From: Bradyrhizobium diazoefficiens
Lineage (GTDB): Bacteria > Pseudomonadota > Alphaproteobacteria > Rhizobiales > Xanthobacteraceae
DNA length: 64,000 nt
NCBI RefSeq assembly: GCF_016616885.1
Contig: NZ_CP067102.1
Location: 2,446,501-2,510,500, forward strand
Direction of reading: 5' to 3'
Positions 27,528-36,731 of this stretch are shown one piece after another. Under the pieces are notes generated by a model that was given only the letters and a program-made list of their open reading frames with translations, had not been told where the DNA came from and did no database searches. Position 1 is the stretch's first letter. The number at the start of each line of letters is the position of its first letter. A program made the position numbers and the translations under genes.

Positions 27528-28457
27528 TCAGAGATCCCGCTCCCACGTCTCGCCGACCAGATCGGCACCGAAGCTGTGGTGCTTCTCTTCCTTCACGAGC
27601 TTAAATCCTGCGCTCTGGTAGATGCCGCGTGCGGCGACCAGAATGCTCTGCGTCCATAGTGTCATGCGGCGATAGCCTCTCGCGCGCGCGCCCTGGATGC
27701 ATTGCTCGACCAGCGCGCGGCCGACACCGAGTCCGCGTGCTTTCTTCTCAACCTGCAACAGGCGGAGTTTTGCGATCTCGTCCGTGGCCTTGACCAGAAA
27801 GATCGAGCCGACCGGCTCGCCGCCGACTTCCGCGATCCAGCAATGCTCGCGCGCGGGGTCGTAGTTCTTGATGAACTGTGCGCAGATCTCGGCGACCAGC
27901 GCCTCGTAGCTGATGTCCCAGTTGTAGTCCGCGGCATAGGCGGCGCCTTGCTTGGAGATGACCCAGCCCATGTCCCCCACGCGATGGCTGCGCAGCACAA
28001 CGGAAGCGGGCTGGTTTCGACGTTGCTCCAGCACGGTCTCAATGGTCGCCATGGCCTGCGTCAACCGCGACGTATCACTGGCCGAAAGCCGAGCCAGCAT
28101 TGCGGCGACCTCGTTTTGCGAGCTCAGGTTCAGCTTGGCGAAGGTCTGGCGGCCCTTGGCGGTAAGGCTGAGCTGGTATTGCCTGCGATCCGCGGGCAGG
28201 GGCTTCCGCGTGATCAGCCCCTGCTCGTCGAAGCTCTGGACGATGCGGCTGAGGTAGCCGGCGTCCAGACCAAGCTCGTTTCCGATCTCTTTTGCCGCAA
28301 GGTCGTCGCGATGCGCGAGCTCATAGAGCACACGGGCCTCGCTGAGCGAAAACGGGCTCTTTCCAAGATGCTGGTCGAGCACGCCGAGCTTGCGGGTATA
28401 GAAGCGGTTGAAGGCGCGAACCGCCGCGATCTGGTCGTCGGTACCGTCGACGGGCAT
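27528..28457 (-). CDS. MarR regulator fused to GNAT acetyltransferase
   Basis: 309 residues from ATG 28457, with GAGGTG at 28462-28467. Residues about 1-145 are a MarR winged helix (SLSEARVLYELAHRDDLAAK, AKEIGNELGLDAGYLSRIVQ, RKPLPADRRQYQLSLTAKG). Residues about 160-309 are a GNAT domain with the acetyl-CoA loop KARGLGVGRALVEQC and EKKHHSFGADLVGETWERDL at the end. Bifunctional regulator/acetyltransferases of this type are known. An 18-base perfect palindrome upstream suggests autoregulation. The acetyl acceptor is unknown. Confidence 0.92.
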   Translation of the reverse strand: MPVDGTDDQIAAVRAFNRFYTRKLGVLDQHLGKSPFSLSEARVLYELAHRDDLAAKEIGNELGLDAGYLSRIVQSFDEQGLITRKPLPADRRQYQLSLTAKGRQTFAKLNLSSQNEVAAMLARLSASDTSRLTQAMATIETVLEQRRNQPASVVLRSHRVGDMGWVISKQGAAYAADYNWDISYEALVAEICAQFIKNYDPAREHCWIAEVGGEPVGSIFLVKATDEIAKLRLLQVEKKARGLGVGRALVEQCIQGARARGYRRMTLWTQSILVAARGIYQSAGFKLVKEEKHHSFGADLVGETWERDL

Positions 28458-28480
28458 GGGACACCTCAATAATTGCCATT

Positions 28481-28498
28481 GTCAAATAATTATTTGAC
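28481..28498. promoter_or_regulatory. MarR-type operator palindrome
   Basis: GTCAAATAATTATTTGAC is a perfect 18-base palindrome. It extends to a 30-base imperfect dyad (28475-28504) with GCCA/TGGC ends. It lies 24 bases upstream of the MarR-GNAT start, overlapping where the promoter must be. It resembles AT-rich MarR operators. Confidence 0.75.
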
Positions 28499-28519
28499 TT
28501 TGGCAAGTATATGGTGGCC

Positions 28520-29095
28520 TCACGCGACCATGACGATCCGGCTGCGCAGCATGGTCCGGGAGGAGCGGCCGAGCCGCCTGAGCAGCCGCGCCTCGGACCG
28601 GCGGGCCAGGGGTGGGTAGCCGCCGATCCGGTCGTAATGGTCGCGCGCGATCAAAAGCCCCTGATCGCCGAGGGGGCCGACCAGCTTGCGTGCCACGGAC
28701 CACAAGACGTCACGAAAGCCGGTATCTGCGTAAGGTGAGCGGGCGTAGCGGAACACGGACGCACGATCCCGCCCGCTGGCCGCGACGGCCTGGATGAACT
28801 GGGTGGTCTCCTCGATCCAGCCGGTGTCCAGCACCGCGCCGGCAGGGAGGAACATCAGCCAGGGCGAGCGGGCCTGGAGCGCCCCGGCGGCCAGCGCCGC
28901 GCCTTGCGAAGACCCCTCGCAGCCGACGAAGCGGCAGCCGGCGACGTCGGCAACGCGCTCGATGACGCCGTTGCGGGTGCCGTCGACCAGCAGAACTTCC
29001 TTGATGATGCCTGACGCGGCACCGGGGACCAGCGCGGCCAGAGTTGCGACAGCCGTCTGTTCGACGCCTTCGGTCGGAATGATGACGCTCAGCAT
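28520..29095 (-). CDS. Short family 2-like glycosyltransferase
   Basis: 191 residues. MLSVIIPTEGVEQTAVATLA and IKEVLLVDGTRNGVIERVAD give the GT-A fold nucleotide-binding start. GSSQGAALAAGALQARSPWL and MFLPAGAVLDTGWIEETTQF occupy the DxD region, with LPAGAVLD in place of the usual D-x-D. The C-terminal part has RDHYDRIGGYPPLARRSEAR. It is shorter than typical GT2 enzymes and has no membrane segment. The sugar and acceptor are unknown, and activity is uncertain because the DxD motif is altered. Confidence 0.75.
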   Translation of the reverse strand: MLSVIIPTEGVEQTAVATLAALVPGAASGIIKEVLLVDGTRNGVIERVADVAGCRFVGCEGSSQGAALAAGALQARSPWLMFLPAGAVLDTGWIEETTQFIQAVAASGRDRASVFRYARSPYADTGFRDVLWSVARKLVGPLGDQGLLIARDHYDRIGGYPPLARRSEARLLRRLGRSSRTMLRSRIVMVA

Positions 29096-29427
29096 GATTG
29101 AGACTTCGATGTCCGCAATTCGGGAGAAGCGTAACTCGTTATGATGTTGTCATAAACACGCGGCGCTGCCGAGCGCAACTTCTCGCAGGCCGCCCGGCGT
29201 GCGATGGTAAACCGAGGCGAGCCCATCGCAGCCGAATATGTCGCGCGCGGGGTGCTCACCTTGCCGAAAGTTTCGGCGAATTTCGGTTTCGTGAGCTTCA
29301 AACGGGGCGTTTCCCTGCCGATATCGTCGAAGGTGACGACGCCGTTCCGCGAGATTGCATCGGCAGTCTCACATGACGTGCGTAGGGAAAACGTGCAAGC
29401 GCCGCTGCACAGAGCGAGATTTGTCCA
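29096..29427. other. Gene-free gap with one small dyad
   Basis: 332 bases between the glycosyltransferase start and the RMD1-like gene, read divergently. The only structure I see is TTATGA-N5-TCATAA at 29139-29155. A 75-codon open frame at 29204-29431 has no ribosome site and an amino acid mix unlike a protein, so I do not call it. Confidence 0.5.
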
Positions 29428-30267
29428 ATGAATGCCGGTCAACTTCCCATTGGCGCGCCGCCGATATCGCCGAAGCCGGACGCCGCGCCGACCTTGCGGA
29501 TCCGCGCCGTGATGCTGGGCGAACGCATCAATCCGTCGGGGCTCGAGCTCGGCGCGCTGGTGTCCTCGACGCCGGCTGCCTTCCGAGTCCATGGCGGCCT
29601 TGCCGTGATCTTCCGCTATGGCGTCGTGGTGATGATCGGGCTGTTGCCGTCGGAGGAGAAGGTTCTCATCGACAGTCTCAAGTCGCGCGTGATCGGCGAG
29701 CTCAGCCCCCATGAGGAGGAGACCGCGCAGGCGCAGCTTTGCCACGACGAAAACGCCGAAGCGATCCAGCCGGGCGGGCCGATCAACCTCTCGAAATTTT
29801 CCGACGAGCGACTGCTGCTGATCGCGGACGCTCTCGCCAAGAGCACGTCGCTGGCGCGCGACGAGCGGCGCGTCGCTGCGGTCTTCGACGTCATCGAGCC
29901 TTTTGCCCGCGAGCTCGCCGAGAAAGGCCGGACGTCGCGGCCGCGCAAGGGCATTCTGCAGCTCATTGGCAACGCGCTGCTCGTCCAGCAGCGCGTCGCC
30001 GGCCGCGTCGCGGTCGCGGAAAAGCCCGATGCGCTCTGGGAAAAGCCGCAGCTCGACCGGCTCTATGCGCGTCTTGAAGACGAGTACGAGCTGAAGGAGC
30101 GTCTCGACACGCTCGAGCGCAAGCTCACGGTCGTCGCGGAGACGGCCGATGCGCTGACCGACATCATCGACACCCAGCGCTCGCTCCGCCTCGAGATCGC
30201 GGTGGTGGTGCTGATCGTGATCGAGGTCGTGATTGGGTGTATTCAGATCTTTGCCGGGATTCACTGA
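29428..30267 (+). CDS. RMD1/DUF155 family protein
   Basis: 279 residues. The DUF155 core contains TLRIRAVMLGERINPSGLEL, FRYGVVVMIGLLPSEEK and LIADALAKSTSLARDERRVA. Near the C-terminus lies the conserved coiled-coil segment LEDEYELKERLDTLERKLTV, then a single transmembrane segment at about 258-276 (LEIAVVVLIVIEVVIGCIQI). This is the arrangement of yeast Rmd1/Rmd8/Rmr1 and their alphaproteobacterial relatives: a large cytosolic domain tethered by a tail anchor. Its function in bacteria is not established. Confidence 0.88.
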   Translation: MNAGQLPIGAPPISPKPDAAPTLRIRAVMLGERINPSGLELGALVSSTPAAFRVHGGLAVIFRYGVVVMIGLLPSEEKVLIDSLKSRVIGELSPHEEETAQAQLCHDENAEAIQPGGPINLSKFSDERLLLIADALAKSTSLARDERRVAAVFDVIEPFARELAEKGRTSRPRKGILQLIGNALLVQQRVAGRVAVAEKPDALWEKPQLDRLYARLEDEYELKERLDTLERKLTVVAETADALTDIIDTQRSLRLEIAVVVLIVIEVVIGCIQIFAGIH

Positions 30268-30307
30268 GCGATCTGAGTTTGGTTGGCGGTGCGAGCCAAG
30301 GACGCGG

Positions 30308-31513
30308 TTAATCTCTCCCCGTCGGGGAGAGGTGTAGCAACACCTCGGCGCAATGGCGCGCGATCGTGAGCTCCTCATTGGTCGGGATGACGAGGACATC
30401 CACGGCGCTGTCGCCGGCATTGATGCGCTCGCGCGCCGCGTCATTTGCCGCGGGATCGATCCGGACGCCGAGCCAGGCGAGACGCTCGCCGATCGCGCTA
30501 CGGATCTCCCTGGCGTGCTCGCCGATGCCGCCGGTGAAGACGAGGCAGTCCAGTCCGCCGAGCGTGTTGGCCATCACCGCGATCTCCTGTGCGGCACGGA
30601 AGGTGAAGAGATCGACCGCCTCGCGTGCTGCAGGATCGCCGCTCGCAAGCAGCGTCCGCATGTCCGCGGAGATGCCGGAGACGCCGAGCAGGCCGGACTC
30701 GTGATAGAGCAGGTGCTGCAAATCCTCCACCGACATATTCTCGTGTTGCAACAGGTAGAGCAGCACGCCGGGATCGATGGAGCCGCAGCGCGTGCCCATC
30801 ACCAGGCCGTCGAGCGGCGTCAGTCCCATCGTGGTGTCGACGCTGCGGCCGTCGTGCAACGCGCAGAGGCTGGCGCCATTGCCGAGATGGGCGATGACGG
30901 TGCGCTTGGCTGCAAGCTCCGGCGCGATCCTGGCGAGACGCCCTGCGACATATTCGAATGACAGCCCGTGAAAGCCGTAGCGCCGCAGCCCACGCGCCTC
31001 GTAGCGTCCCGGAATGGCGAAGCGGCTCGCCGGCGGCGAAAGGCCGTGATGGAAGGCGGTGTCGAAGCAGGCGATCTGCGTCAGCGAGGGGCGGATCGCC
31101 CTGATGGTCCGGACCGGCGCCAGGCAGCGCGGCTGATGCAGCGGCGCCAGCGGTGTCAGCGCCTCGAGCTTGCCATAGATGTCATCGGTCAGTGCGACCG
31201 GGCCGGAATAATCCGGTCCGCCATGAACGATGCGGTGGCCCACAGCGCGCAAGCGGGCCTCGCGAAAACGCTCCTCGATGAAGCCGAGCACGTCGGCGAA
31301 CAGATGACCGCCGTCCGCATCCGACGCCTCCCGCTGCGTCTCGAACAGCGCCTCGCCCGATGGGCTCTTTGCCACCAGCCGCGGCTTTGCTTCGTGCTCG
31401 TCGAGCAGACCTTTGCAGAGCAGGGCGGGTTCGCTTCCCGAGATCTCGAACAGGCCGAACTTGATGCTTGACGAGCCTGCGTTGAGGACGAGCACCGCGT
31501 CGGAGGCCGGCAT
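30308..31513 (-). CDS. ackA: Acetate kinase
   Basis: 401 residues. VLVLNAGSSSIKFGLFEISG is the phosphate-binding start, VAHLGNGASLCALHDGRSVD appears as VIAHLGNGASLCALHDGRSV, and FTGGIGEHAREIRSAIGERL is the second signature. It converts acetyl phosphate plus ADP to acetate plus ATP. It follows xfp by 4 bases on the same strand, so the pair makes acetate and ATP from sugar phosphates. The last codons (30313-30331) form a CTCTCCCCG/CGGGGAGAG hairpin that resembles dispersed Bradyrhizobium repeats. Confidence 0.96.
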   Translation of the reverse strand: MPASDAVLVLNAGSSSIKFGLFEISGSEPALLCKGLLDEHEAKPRLVAKSPSGEALFETQREASDADGGHLFADVLGFIEERFREARLRAVGHRIVHGGPDYSGPVALTDDIYGKLEALTPLAPLHQPRCLAPVRTIRAIRPSLTQIACFDTAFHHGLSPPASRFAIPGRYEARGLRRYGFHGLSFEYVAGRLARIAPELAAKRTVIAHLGNGASLCALHDGRSVDTTMGLTPLDGLVMGTRCGSIDPGVLLYLLQHENMSVEDLQHLLYHESGLLGVSGISADMRTLLASGDPAAREAVDLFTFRAAQEIAVMANTLGGLDCLVFTGGIGEHAREIRSAIGERLAWLGVRIDPAANDAARERINAGDSAVDVLVIPTNEELTIARHCAEVLLHLSPTGRD

Positions 31514-31517
31514 CGTG

Positions 31518-33911
31518 TCAGCCCGCCTTGCCCGGCCAGGCCCAGTCGCGGATCACGGGCATGTCCTCGCCATGCTCGCGCACGTAACGCGAATGCTCGA
31601 TCAGCGCGTCGCGGAACTGCTGCTTCACCTGTGCGGCCTTGGTCGCGAGCCCCGGCACGCGCTCGATCGCCTCGATCGCGAGATGATAACGATCGAGCTC
31701 GTTGAGCACGACCATGTCGAACGGCGTCGTGGTGGTGCCTTCCTCGGCAAAACCGCGCACATGCATGCCGGCATGGTTGGTGCGCTTATAGGTCAGCCGG
31801 TGGATGAGATAGGGATAGCCGTGATAGGCGAAGATGACAGGCTTGTCCGACGTGAACAGGCTGTCGAAGTCGCGATCGGAGAGGCCATGCGGATGTTGCT
31901 CCTTCGGTTGCAGCGTCATGAGGTCGACGACGTTGACGACGCGGATCTTGAGGTCCGGCAGCGCGTTGCGGAGCAGATCGACAGCGGCGAGCGTTTCCAG
32001 CGTCGGCACGTCGCCGGCGCAAGCCATCACCACGTCGGGCTCGCTGCCGGACGCCTCATTGCTGGCCCAGGTCCAGATGCCGATGCCGGCATCGCAATGC
32101 GTGGCCGCCTCCTGCATCGACAGCCATTGTGGCGCCGGCTGCTTGCCGGCAACGATGACGTTGATGCGATTGTAAGTGCGCAGGCAGTGATCGGCGATCC
32201 ACAACAGCGTGTTGGCGTCCGGCGGGAAATAGATGCGGACGATGTCGGCTTTCTTGTTGGCGACGAGATCGACGAAACCGGGATCCTGATGGCTGAAGCC
32301 GTTATGGTCCTGGCGCCAGACATGCGAGGTCAGGAGATAGTTCAGCGATGCGATCGGGCGCCGCCATGGCAGGTGTCGCGTCACCTTCAGCCATTTGGCG
32401 TGCTGGTTGAACATGGAATCCACGATGTGGATGAAAGCCTCATAGCAGGAGAAGAAGCCGTGGCGTCCGGTGAGCAGATAACTCTCCAGCCAGCCCTGGC
32501 AGAGATGCTCGCTCAGCACCTCCATCACGCGGCCGTCCTGCGCGAGATGCACGTCGTAAGATTCGATCGGCTCCATCCAGACGCGTTCGGTCGTCTCGAA
32601 CACCGCGTCGAGCCGGTTTGACGCGGTCTCGTCCGGACCCATGATGCGGAAGTTGCGCTCTTCGGCGTTGAGGCGGATGACGTCGCGCAGGAATTTGCCG
32701 AGCTCGCGCGTTGCTTCTCCCGTCACGCTGCCGGGCTGTGGCACTTCGACTGCAAAACTGCGGAAGTCCGGCAGCTTCAGCTCCTTCTTCAACAACCCGC
32801 CATTCGCATGCGGATTGGCGCCCATGCGGCGGATGCCTTCGGGCGCCAGCGCCTGAAGCTCTGGAACGAGCGCGCCGCTGGCGTCGAACAGGTTTTCCGG
32901 CTCGTAGCTCTTCATCCAGTCTTCGAGAATCTTCAGATGCGCCGGGTTCTCGCGGCAGTTCGCAACGGGAACCTGATGCGCGCGCCAAAAGCCTTCGACC
33001 TTCTTGCCGTCGACTTCCTTCGGGCCGGTCCAGCCCTTGGGGCTGCGCAACACGATCATCGGCCAGCGTGGCCGTGCGACGCTTTTTTGCCCCTCGCGGG
33101 CGTGCTGCTGGATCGAGCGGATGCTGGTCAACGCGACATCGAGCGCATCGGCCATGGTCCGGTGCATCAATTTGGGATCGTCGCCCTCGACGAATAGCGC
33201 CTCGTGGCCGAACCCGCGGAAGAGATCGCGGATCTCGTCATCACGCATCCGGCCGAGCACGGTGGGATTGGCGATCTTGTAGCCATTGAGGTGCAGGATC
33301 GGCAGCACCGCGCCGTCATGGGCGGGGTTCAGGAACTTGTTGGAATGCCAGGACGCTGCGAGCGGGCCGGTCTCGGCCTCGCCGTCGCCGACGACGCAGG
33401 CGACGATCAGGTCGGGATTGTCGAACGCCGCGCCATAGGCGTGCACCAGCGCGTAGCCGAGCTCGCCGCCTTCGTGGATCGAGCCCGGCGTTTCCGGCGC
33501 CGCGTGGCTCGGGATGCCGCCGGGGAAGGAGAACTGCCTGAAAAGTTTTCGCAATCCGTCCGCATCGCGCGCGATATCAGGATAGATCTCGCTGTAGCTG
33601 CCTTCCAGATAGGTGTTGGCGACCATGCCCGGGCCGCCGTGTCCGGGGCCGCAGATATAGATCACGTCGAGGTCCAGCGCGTGGATGACGCGGTTGAGGT
33701 GGGCGTAGATGAAGTTCAGCCCCGGCGTCGTGCCCCAATGGCCGAGCAAACGCGGCTTGATGTGCTCGGGCCGCAAGGGCTCGCGCAGCAGCGGATTGTC
33801 GAGCAGATAGATCTGCCCGACCGAGAGATAGTTGGCGGCGCGCCAGTAGCGATCGAGGAGATCGAGGTCAGTGCTCGCAGCGGCCGATTGTTGTTGATTT
33901 GTCATATTCAT
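31518..33911 (-). CDS. xfp: Phosphoketolase (Xfp)
   Basis: 797 residues from ATG 33911, with GGAGG just upstream. A much longer open frame exists but is not coding before this point. Thiamine diphosphate enzyme features include [40 protein letters not shown] and the C-terminal [19 protein letters not shown]. It cleaves xylulose 5-phosphate and/or fructose 6-phosphate with phosphate to acetyl phosphate plus a shorter aldose phosphate. It is the first gene of a two-gene operon with ackA, and a dyad at 34000-34019 lies upstream. Confidence 0.96.
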   Translation of the reverse strand: MNMTNQQQSAAASTDLDLLDRYWRAANYLSVGQIYLLDNPLLREPLRPEHIKPRLLGHWGTTPGLNFIYAHLNRVIHALDLDVIYICGPGHGGPGMVANTYLEGSYSEIYPDIARDADGLRKLFRQFSFPGGIPSHAAPETPGSIHEGGELGYALVHAYGAAFDNPDLIVACVVGDGEAETGPLAASWHSNKFLNPAHDGAVLPILHLNGYKIANPTVLGRMRDDEIRDLFRGFGHEALFVEGDDPKLMHRTMADALDVALTSIRSIQQHAREGQKSVARPRWPMIVLRSPKGWTGPKEVDGKKVEGFWRAHQVPVANCRENPAHLKILEDWMKSYEPENLFDASGALVPELQALAPEGIRRMGANPHANGGLLKKELKLPDFRSFAVEVPQPGSVTGEATRELGKFLRDVIRLNAEERNFRIMGPDETASNRLDAVFETTERVWMEPIESYDVHLAQDGRVMEVLSEHLCQGWLESYLLTGRHGFFSCYEAFIHIVDSMFNQHAKWLKVTRHLPWRRPIASLNYLLTSHVWRQDHNGFSHQDPGFVDLVANKKADIVRIYFPPDANTLLWIADHCLRTYNRINVIVAGKQPAPQWLSMQEAATHCDAGIGIWTWASNEASGSEPDVVMACAGDVPTLETLAAVDLLRNALPDLKIRVVNVVDLMTLQPKEQHPHGLSDRDFDSLFTSDKPVIFAYHGYPYLIHRLTYKRTNHAGMHVRGFAEEGTTTTPFDMVVLNELDRYHLAIEAIERVPGLATKAAQVKQQFRDALIEHSRYVREHGEDMPVIRDWAWPGKAG

Positions 33912-33999
33912 GGGGACCTCCACCCAGCGATCGTCATCAACCTTGTTCCGGCGAGATCGATCCCGAGATTGATACTTGCCGTCATCAGACGGGATCGGG

Positions 34000-34019
34000 C
34001 TCACGCGATGTTGCGTGAG
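34000..34019. promoter_or_regulatory. Inverted repeat upstream of xfp-ackA
   Basis: CTCACGC (34000-34006) and GCGTGAG (34013-34019) are perfect arms around a 6-base spacer, about 90 bases upstream of xfp and 110 bases upstream of the divergent radical SAM gene. It may be an operator; no regulator gene is adjacent. Confidence 0.4.
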
Positions 34020-34093
34020 GTCAAAGGTCAGCGCGCGAAGTTTGGGCAGCGCTACTGTGCATGGGGTTGTTTTCACGTTTTTCATTCTTGTTC

Positions 34094-34121
34094 TTGATTT
34101 GTTCCGTTTGCGTGCTATCTT
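34094..34121 (+). promoter_or_regulatory. Putative promoter of the radical SAM gene
   Basis: TTGATT (34094-34099) and TATCTT (34116-34121) are 16 bases apart. The expected start falls about 7 bases on, at the ATG at 34128, and no ribosome binding site is visible. This points to a leaderless mRNA. Confidence 0.4.
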
Positions 34122-34127
34122 GGCTTC

Positions 34128-35291
34128 ATGAGTCCAGCATCTTCTTCTGCTCTCAAGCACCCGCCGGTCACGGCGCCCTCCGAGCCGGCGGGTGCGCCTG
34201 CTGATTTCCCCGAGCTTGGCGTCGCCATCGACCGCGCGCGCAGGCGGGGGCGGGGCGCACAGTCCAACGCCAGCGGCCGCTTTGAGGCCGAGGCGCGCGT
34301 CGCCTTCGACGACGGCTGGCAGAGTCTGGAAGAGCTGCCGCCATTCAAGACCTCGGTCGCGGTCGACACCTCGCGCAAGGTGATCACCCGCAACGACTCT
34401 CCTGACATCGGCTTCGATCGTTCGATCAATCCCTATCGTGGGTGTGAGCACGGCTGCGTCTATTGCTTCGCGCGGCCGACGCACGCCTATCTCGGCCTGT
34501 CACCCGGGCTCGATTTCGAGTCAAAGCTGTTCGTGAAGCCTGAGGCGCCGGCGCTGCTCGAGAAGGAGCTGGCGGCCGCCGGCTACGAGCCGCGGATGAT
34601 CGCGATCGGCACCAACACCGATCCCTATCAGCCGATTGAGCGCGAGCGCAAAATCATGCGCGGCATTCTGGAGGTGCTGGAGCGCACCGGCCATCCCGTC
34701 GGCATCGTCACCAAGTCCGCGCTGGTCACACGCGACATCGACATTCTCGCGCGGATGGCCAAGCGCAACCTCGCCAAGGTCGCAATCTCAGTGACCTCGC
34801 TCGACCCGAAGCTCGCGCGCACCATGGAGCCGCGCGCCTCGACGCCGCCAAAGCGCCTTGAGGCGCTGAAGCAGCTCTCGGACGCCGGCATTCCCACCAC
34901 CGTGATGGTCGCGCCCGTGATCCCTGCGCTGAACGATTCCGAGATCGAGCGCATTCTGGATGCCGCAGCCCATGTCGGCGTCAAGGAAGCCTCCTACGTG
35001 CTGCTGCGGCTGCCGCTCGAGGTGCGCGATCTCTTCCGCGAATGGCTGATGGCGAACTATCCGGATCGCTATCGCCACGTCTTCACGCTGATCCGCGACA
35101 TGCGCGGCGGCCGCGACTACGACGCGAAATGGGGCGAGCGGATGAAGGGCACCGGGCCGATGGCCTGGACCATCGGCCGCCGCATCGAGATCGCCTGCGA
35201 CAGGCTGGGGCTCAACAAGCGCCGCTCGAAGCTGACGACGGATCATTTTGCCAGACCGAAGCAGAACGGCGAGCAGCTCAGCCTGTTCTGA
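34128..35291 (+). CDS. PA0069-family radical SAM protein
   Basis: 387 residues. The N-terminal third contains [18 protein letters not shown] and an acidic stretch. The radical SAM cluster motif is [20 protein letters not shown] (Cys-x3-Cys-x2-Cys), followed by [19 protein letters not shown] and [20 protein letters not shown]. These are hallmarks of the PA0069 group, related to spore photoproduct lyase-like proteins. The [4Fe-4S] cluster would cleave SAM; the substrate is not known. It diverges from the xfp-ackA operon. The gene for a VOC protein follows on the same strand. Confidence 0.92.
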   Translation: MSPASSSALKHPPVTAPSEPAGAPADFPELGVAIDRARRRGRGAQSNASGRFEAEARVAFDDGWQSLEELPPFKTSVAVDTSRKVITRNDSPDIGFDRSINPYRGCEHGCVYCFARPTHAYLGLSPGLDFESKLFVKPEAPALLEKELAAAGYEPRMIAIGTNTDPYQPIERERKIMRGILEVLERTGHPVGIVTKSALVTRDIDILARMAKRNLAKVAISVTSLDPKLARTMEPRASTPPKRLEALKQLSDAGIPTTVMVAPVIPALNDSEIERILDAAAHVGVKEASYVLLRLPLEVRDLFREWLMANYPDRYRHVFTLIRDMRGGRDYDAKWGERMKGTGPMAWTIGRRIEIACDRLGLNKRRSKLTTDHFARPKQNGEQLSLF

Positions 35292-35316
35292 GGCTGAGGA
35301 GCGAACGAGGTGTGTG

Positions 35317-35772
35317 ATGAGTAAGGAACTGCCGGCTCCGATACCGCGGCTCACCGTCATCACCCTTGGCGTGCGTGACATCCGCGCCAGCATCGCCTTT
35401 TACGACGCGCTTGGCTTTTCGCGCCGGCTGAGGGCGACCGGCGAAGCCGTTGCGTTCTTCGACACCGGCGGTCCGGTGCTCGGGTTGTTTCCCTGGGACC
35501 AGCTCGCGGCCGACGCCAAGCTGCCGGATCAGCCAAGGCCATCGACTTTCCGCGGTGTCACGCTGGCATGGAACTGCGCGACGCGCGAGGAGGTCGACGC
35601 AGTGCTGGCGTTTGCGCTCGGCAAGGGCGCCGCCCTGCTGAAACCCGCGCATGAAACCGATTACGGCGGCTATTCCCGCTATTTTGCCGATCCCGACGGC
35701 CATCCCTGGGAGGTCGTCGTCGCGCCCGGCATCGAGGTCGGCGATGATCGGCGGGTCCATCTAGCGGAGTAG
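35317..35772 (+). CDS. VOC family (glyoxalase-like) protein
   Basis: 151 residues from ATG 35317, with ACGAGG about 7 bases upstream. Two beta-alpha-beta-beta-beta modules are visible: RLTVITLGVRDIRASIAFYD ALGF in the first and CATREEVDAVLAFALGKGAA ... YSRYFADPDGHPWEVVVAPG in the second. The DPDGHPWE ending includes the usual metal-ligand Glu. It is a single-domain VOC protein, possibly a lyase, dioxygenase or resistance-type binding protein; the substrate is unknown. It follows the radical SAM gene by 25 bases and may be co-transcribed. Confidence 0.88.
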   Translation: MSKELPAPIPRLTVITLGVRDIRASIAFYDALGFSRRLRATGEAVAFFDTGGPVLGLFPWDQLAADAKLPDQPRPSTFRGVTLAWNCATREEVDAVLAFALGKGAALLKPAHETDYGGYSRYFADPDGHPWEVVVAPGIEVGDDRRVHLAE

Positions 35773-35844
35773 GGATGTCTGAATAGCGGGAATTGCGAGG
35801 GTTCCCGGTTGCGCTGGCCGATCTGCTTGCGCACGATCCCGGCC

Positions 35845-36633
35845 ATGATTCGGGACAAGTCTGCCAAGAAGCCAGCCACGGACGCGCCAGAGAAGGACGC
35901 TGCCACAAAGGCCACGCCTGCGAAGCCGCCAAGCTTCCGTCGCGAGCGTGCGCTGATCAAGCGCGGCGTCTGGCCGGTCGCCGGCTGCGACGAGGCCGGC
36001 CGCGGGCCGCTCGCCGGTCCGGTGGTGGCGGCCGCGGTGATTCTCGACCCCGACCGCATCCCGCGCGGTATCGACGATTCCAAGCGGCTGACGGCGGAAG
36101 AGCGCGAAAAGCTGTTCGACAAGATCTGCGCCACCGCGCAGGTCTCGGTCGTCGTCGCCTCACGCGCCCGGATCGACCGCGACAACATCCTGCGTGCCTC
36201 GCTCTGGGCGCTGAAGCGTGCGGTGATTGCGTTGCCCGAGCCACCGAAGCACGTCTTCGTCGACGGCCGCGACCGGCTCGATACGGCGTGCGACTGCGAG
36301 GCCGTGATCGGCGGCGACGGCATCGTGCTGTCGATCGCGGCGGCCTCGATCGTCGCCAAGGTAACGCGCGATCGGTTGATGTGCGCGCTGGCGCAGGATT
36401 GCCCGGGCTACGGCTTCGAGCAGCACAAGGGCTATAGCGTGCCTGAGCATCTCGACGCGCTCGACCGCCTCGGCCCCACCATCCACCATCGCAGCTTCTT
36501 CGCCCCCGTCGCGGCCGTCCGCGCCAAGCACATGCCCTGGACCGTCGAGACGGTGCAGGACCTGTTCTCGGTCGCCGAGGTTGAGGTGCAGACGGACGCG
36601 ACCGTGGACATCGATACGTCAGCGAGCCTCTAG
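35845..36633 (+). CDS. rnhB: Ribonuclease HII
   Basis: 262 residues from ATG 35845. An N-terminal Lys/Ala/Pro-rich tail of about 35 residues precedes the nuclease domain. Catalytic motifs are [20 protein letters not shown] (Asp-Glu), [23 protein letters not shown] (third Asp) and [15 protein letters not shown] (fourth Asp in the following helix). It cleaves RNA-DNA junctions to remove misincorporated ribonucleotides. The tail is longer than in E. coli RNase HII. The stop precedes a 98-base gap to the next gene. Confidence 0.95.
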   Translation: MIRDKSAKKPATDAPEKDAATKATPAKPPSFRRERALIKRGVWPVAGCDEAGRGPLAGPVVAAAVILDPDRIPRGIDDSKRLTAEEREKLFDKICATAQVSVVVASRARIDRDNILRASLWALKRAVIALPEPPKHVFVDGRDRLDTACDCEAVIGGDGIVLSIAAASIVAKVTRDRLMCALAQDCPGYGFEQHKGYSVPEHLDALDRLGPTIHHRSFFAPVAAVRAKHMPWTVETVQDLFSVAEVEVQTDATVDIDTSASL

Positions 36634-36731
36634 CGCAGACTGTCGTTGCCACGACGCGTGGCGCGCTTTATCAAAACAGGGTGAGCGAATAGGGCCGGCT
36701 GGACGGGTTGGCTGCATCTTGCGGACGTTGC

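Noticed and set aside
29204..29431. 75-codon open frame upstream of the RMD1-like gene
   Set aside because: No ribosome binding site, overlaps the RMD1-like start, and the composition is not protein-like; kept as gene-free gap.
29089..30444. 451-codon open frame opposite the RMD1-like gene
   Set aside because: It spans the whole sense gene plus an intergenic gap and overlaps ackA; no recognisable domain.
33912..34484. N-terminal extension of the phosphoketolase open frame
   Set aside because: The frame stays open far upstream, but GGAGG and the family start match the ATG at 33911, and the extension overlaps the divergent radical SAM gene.
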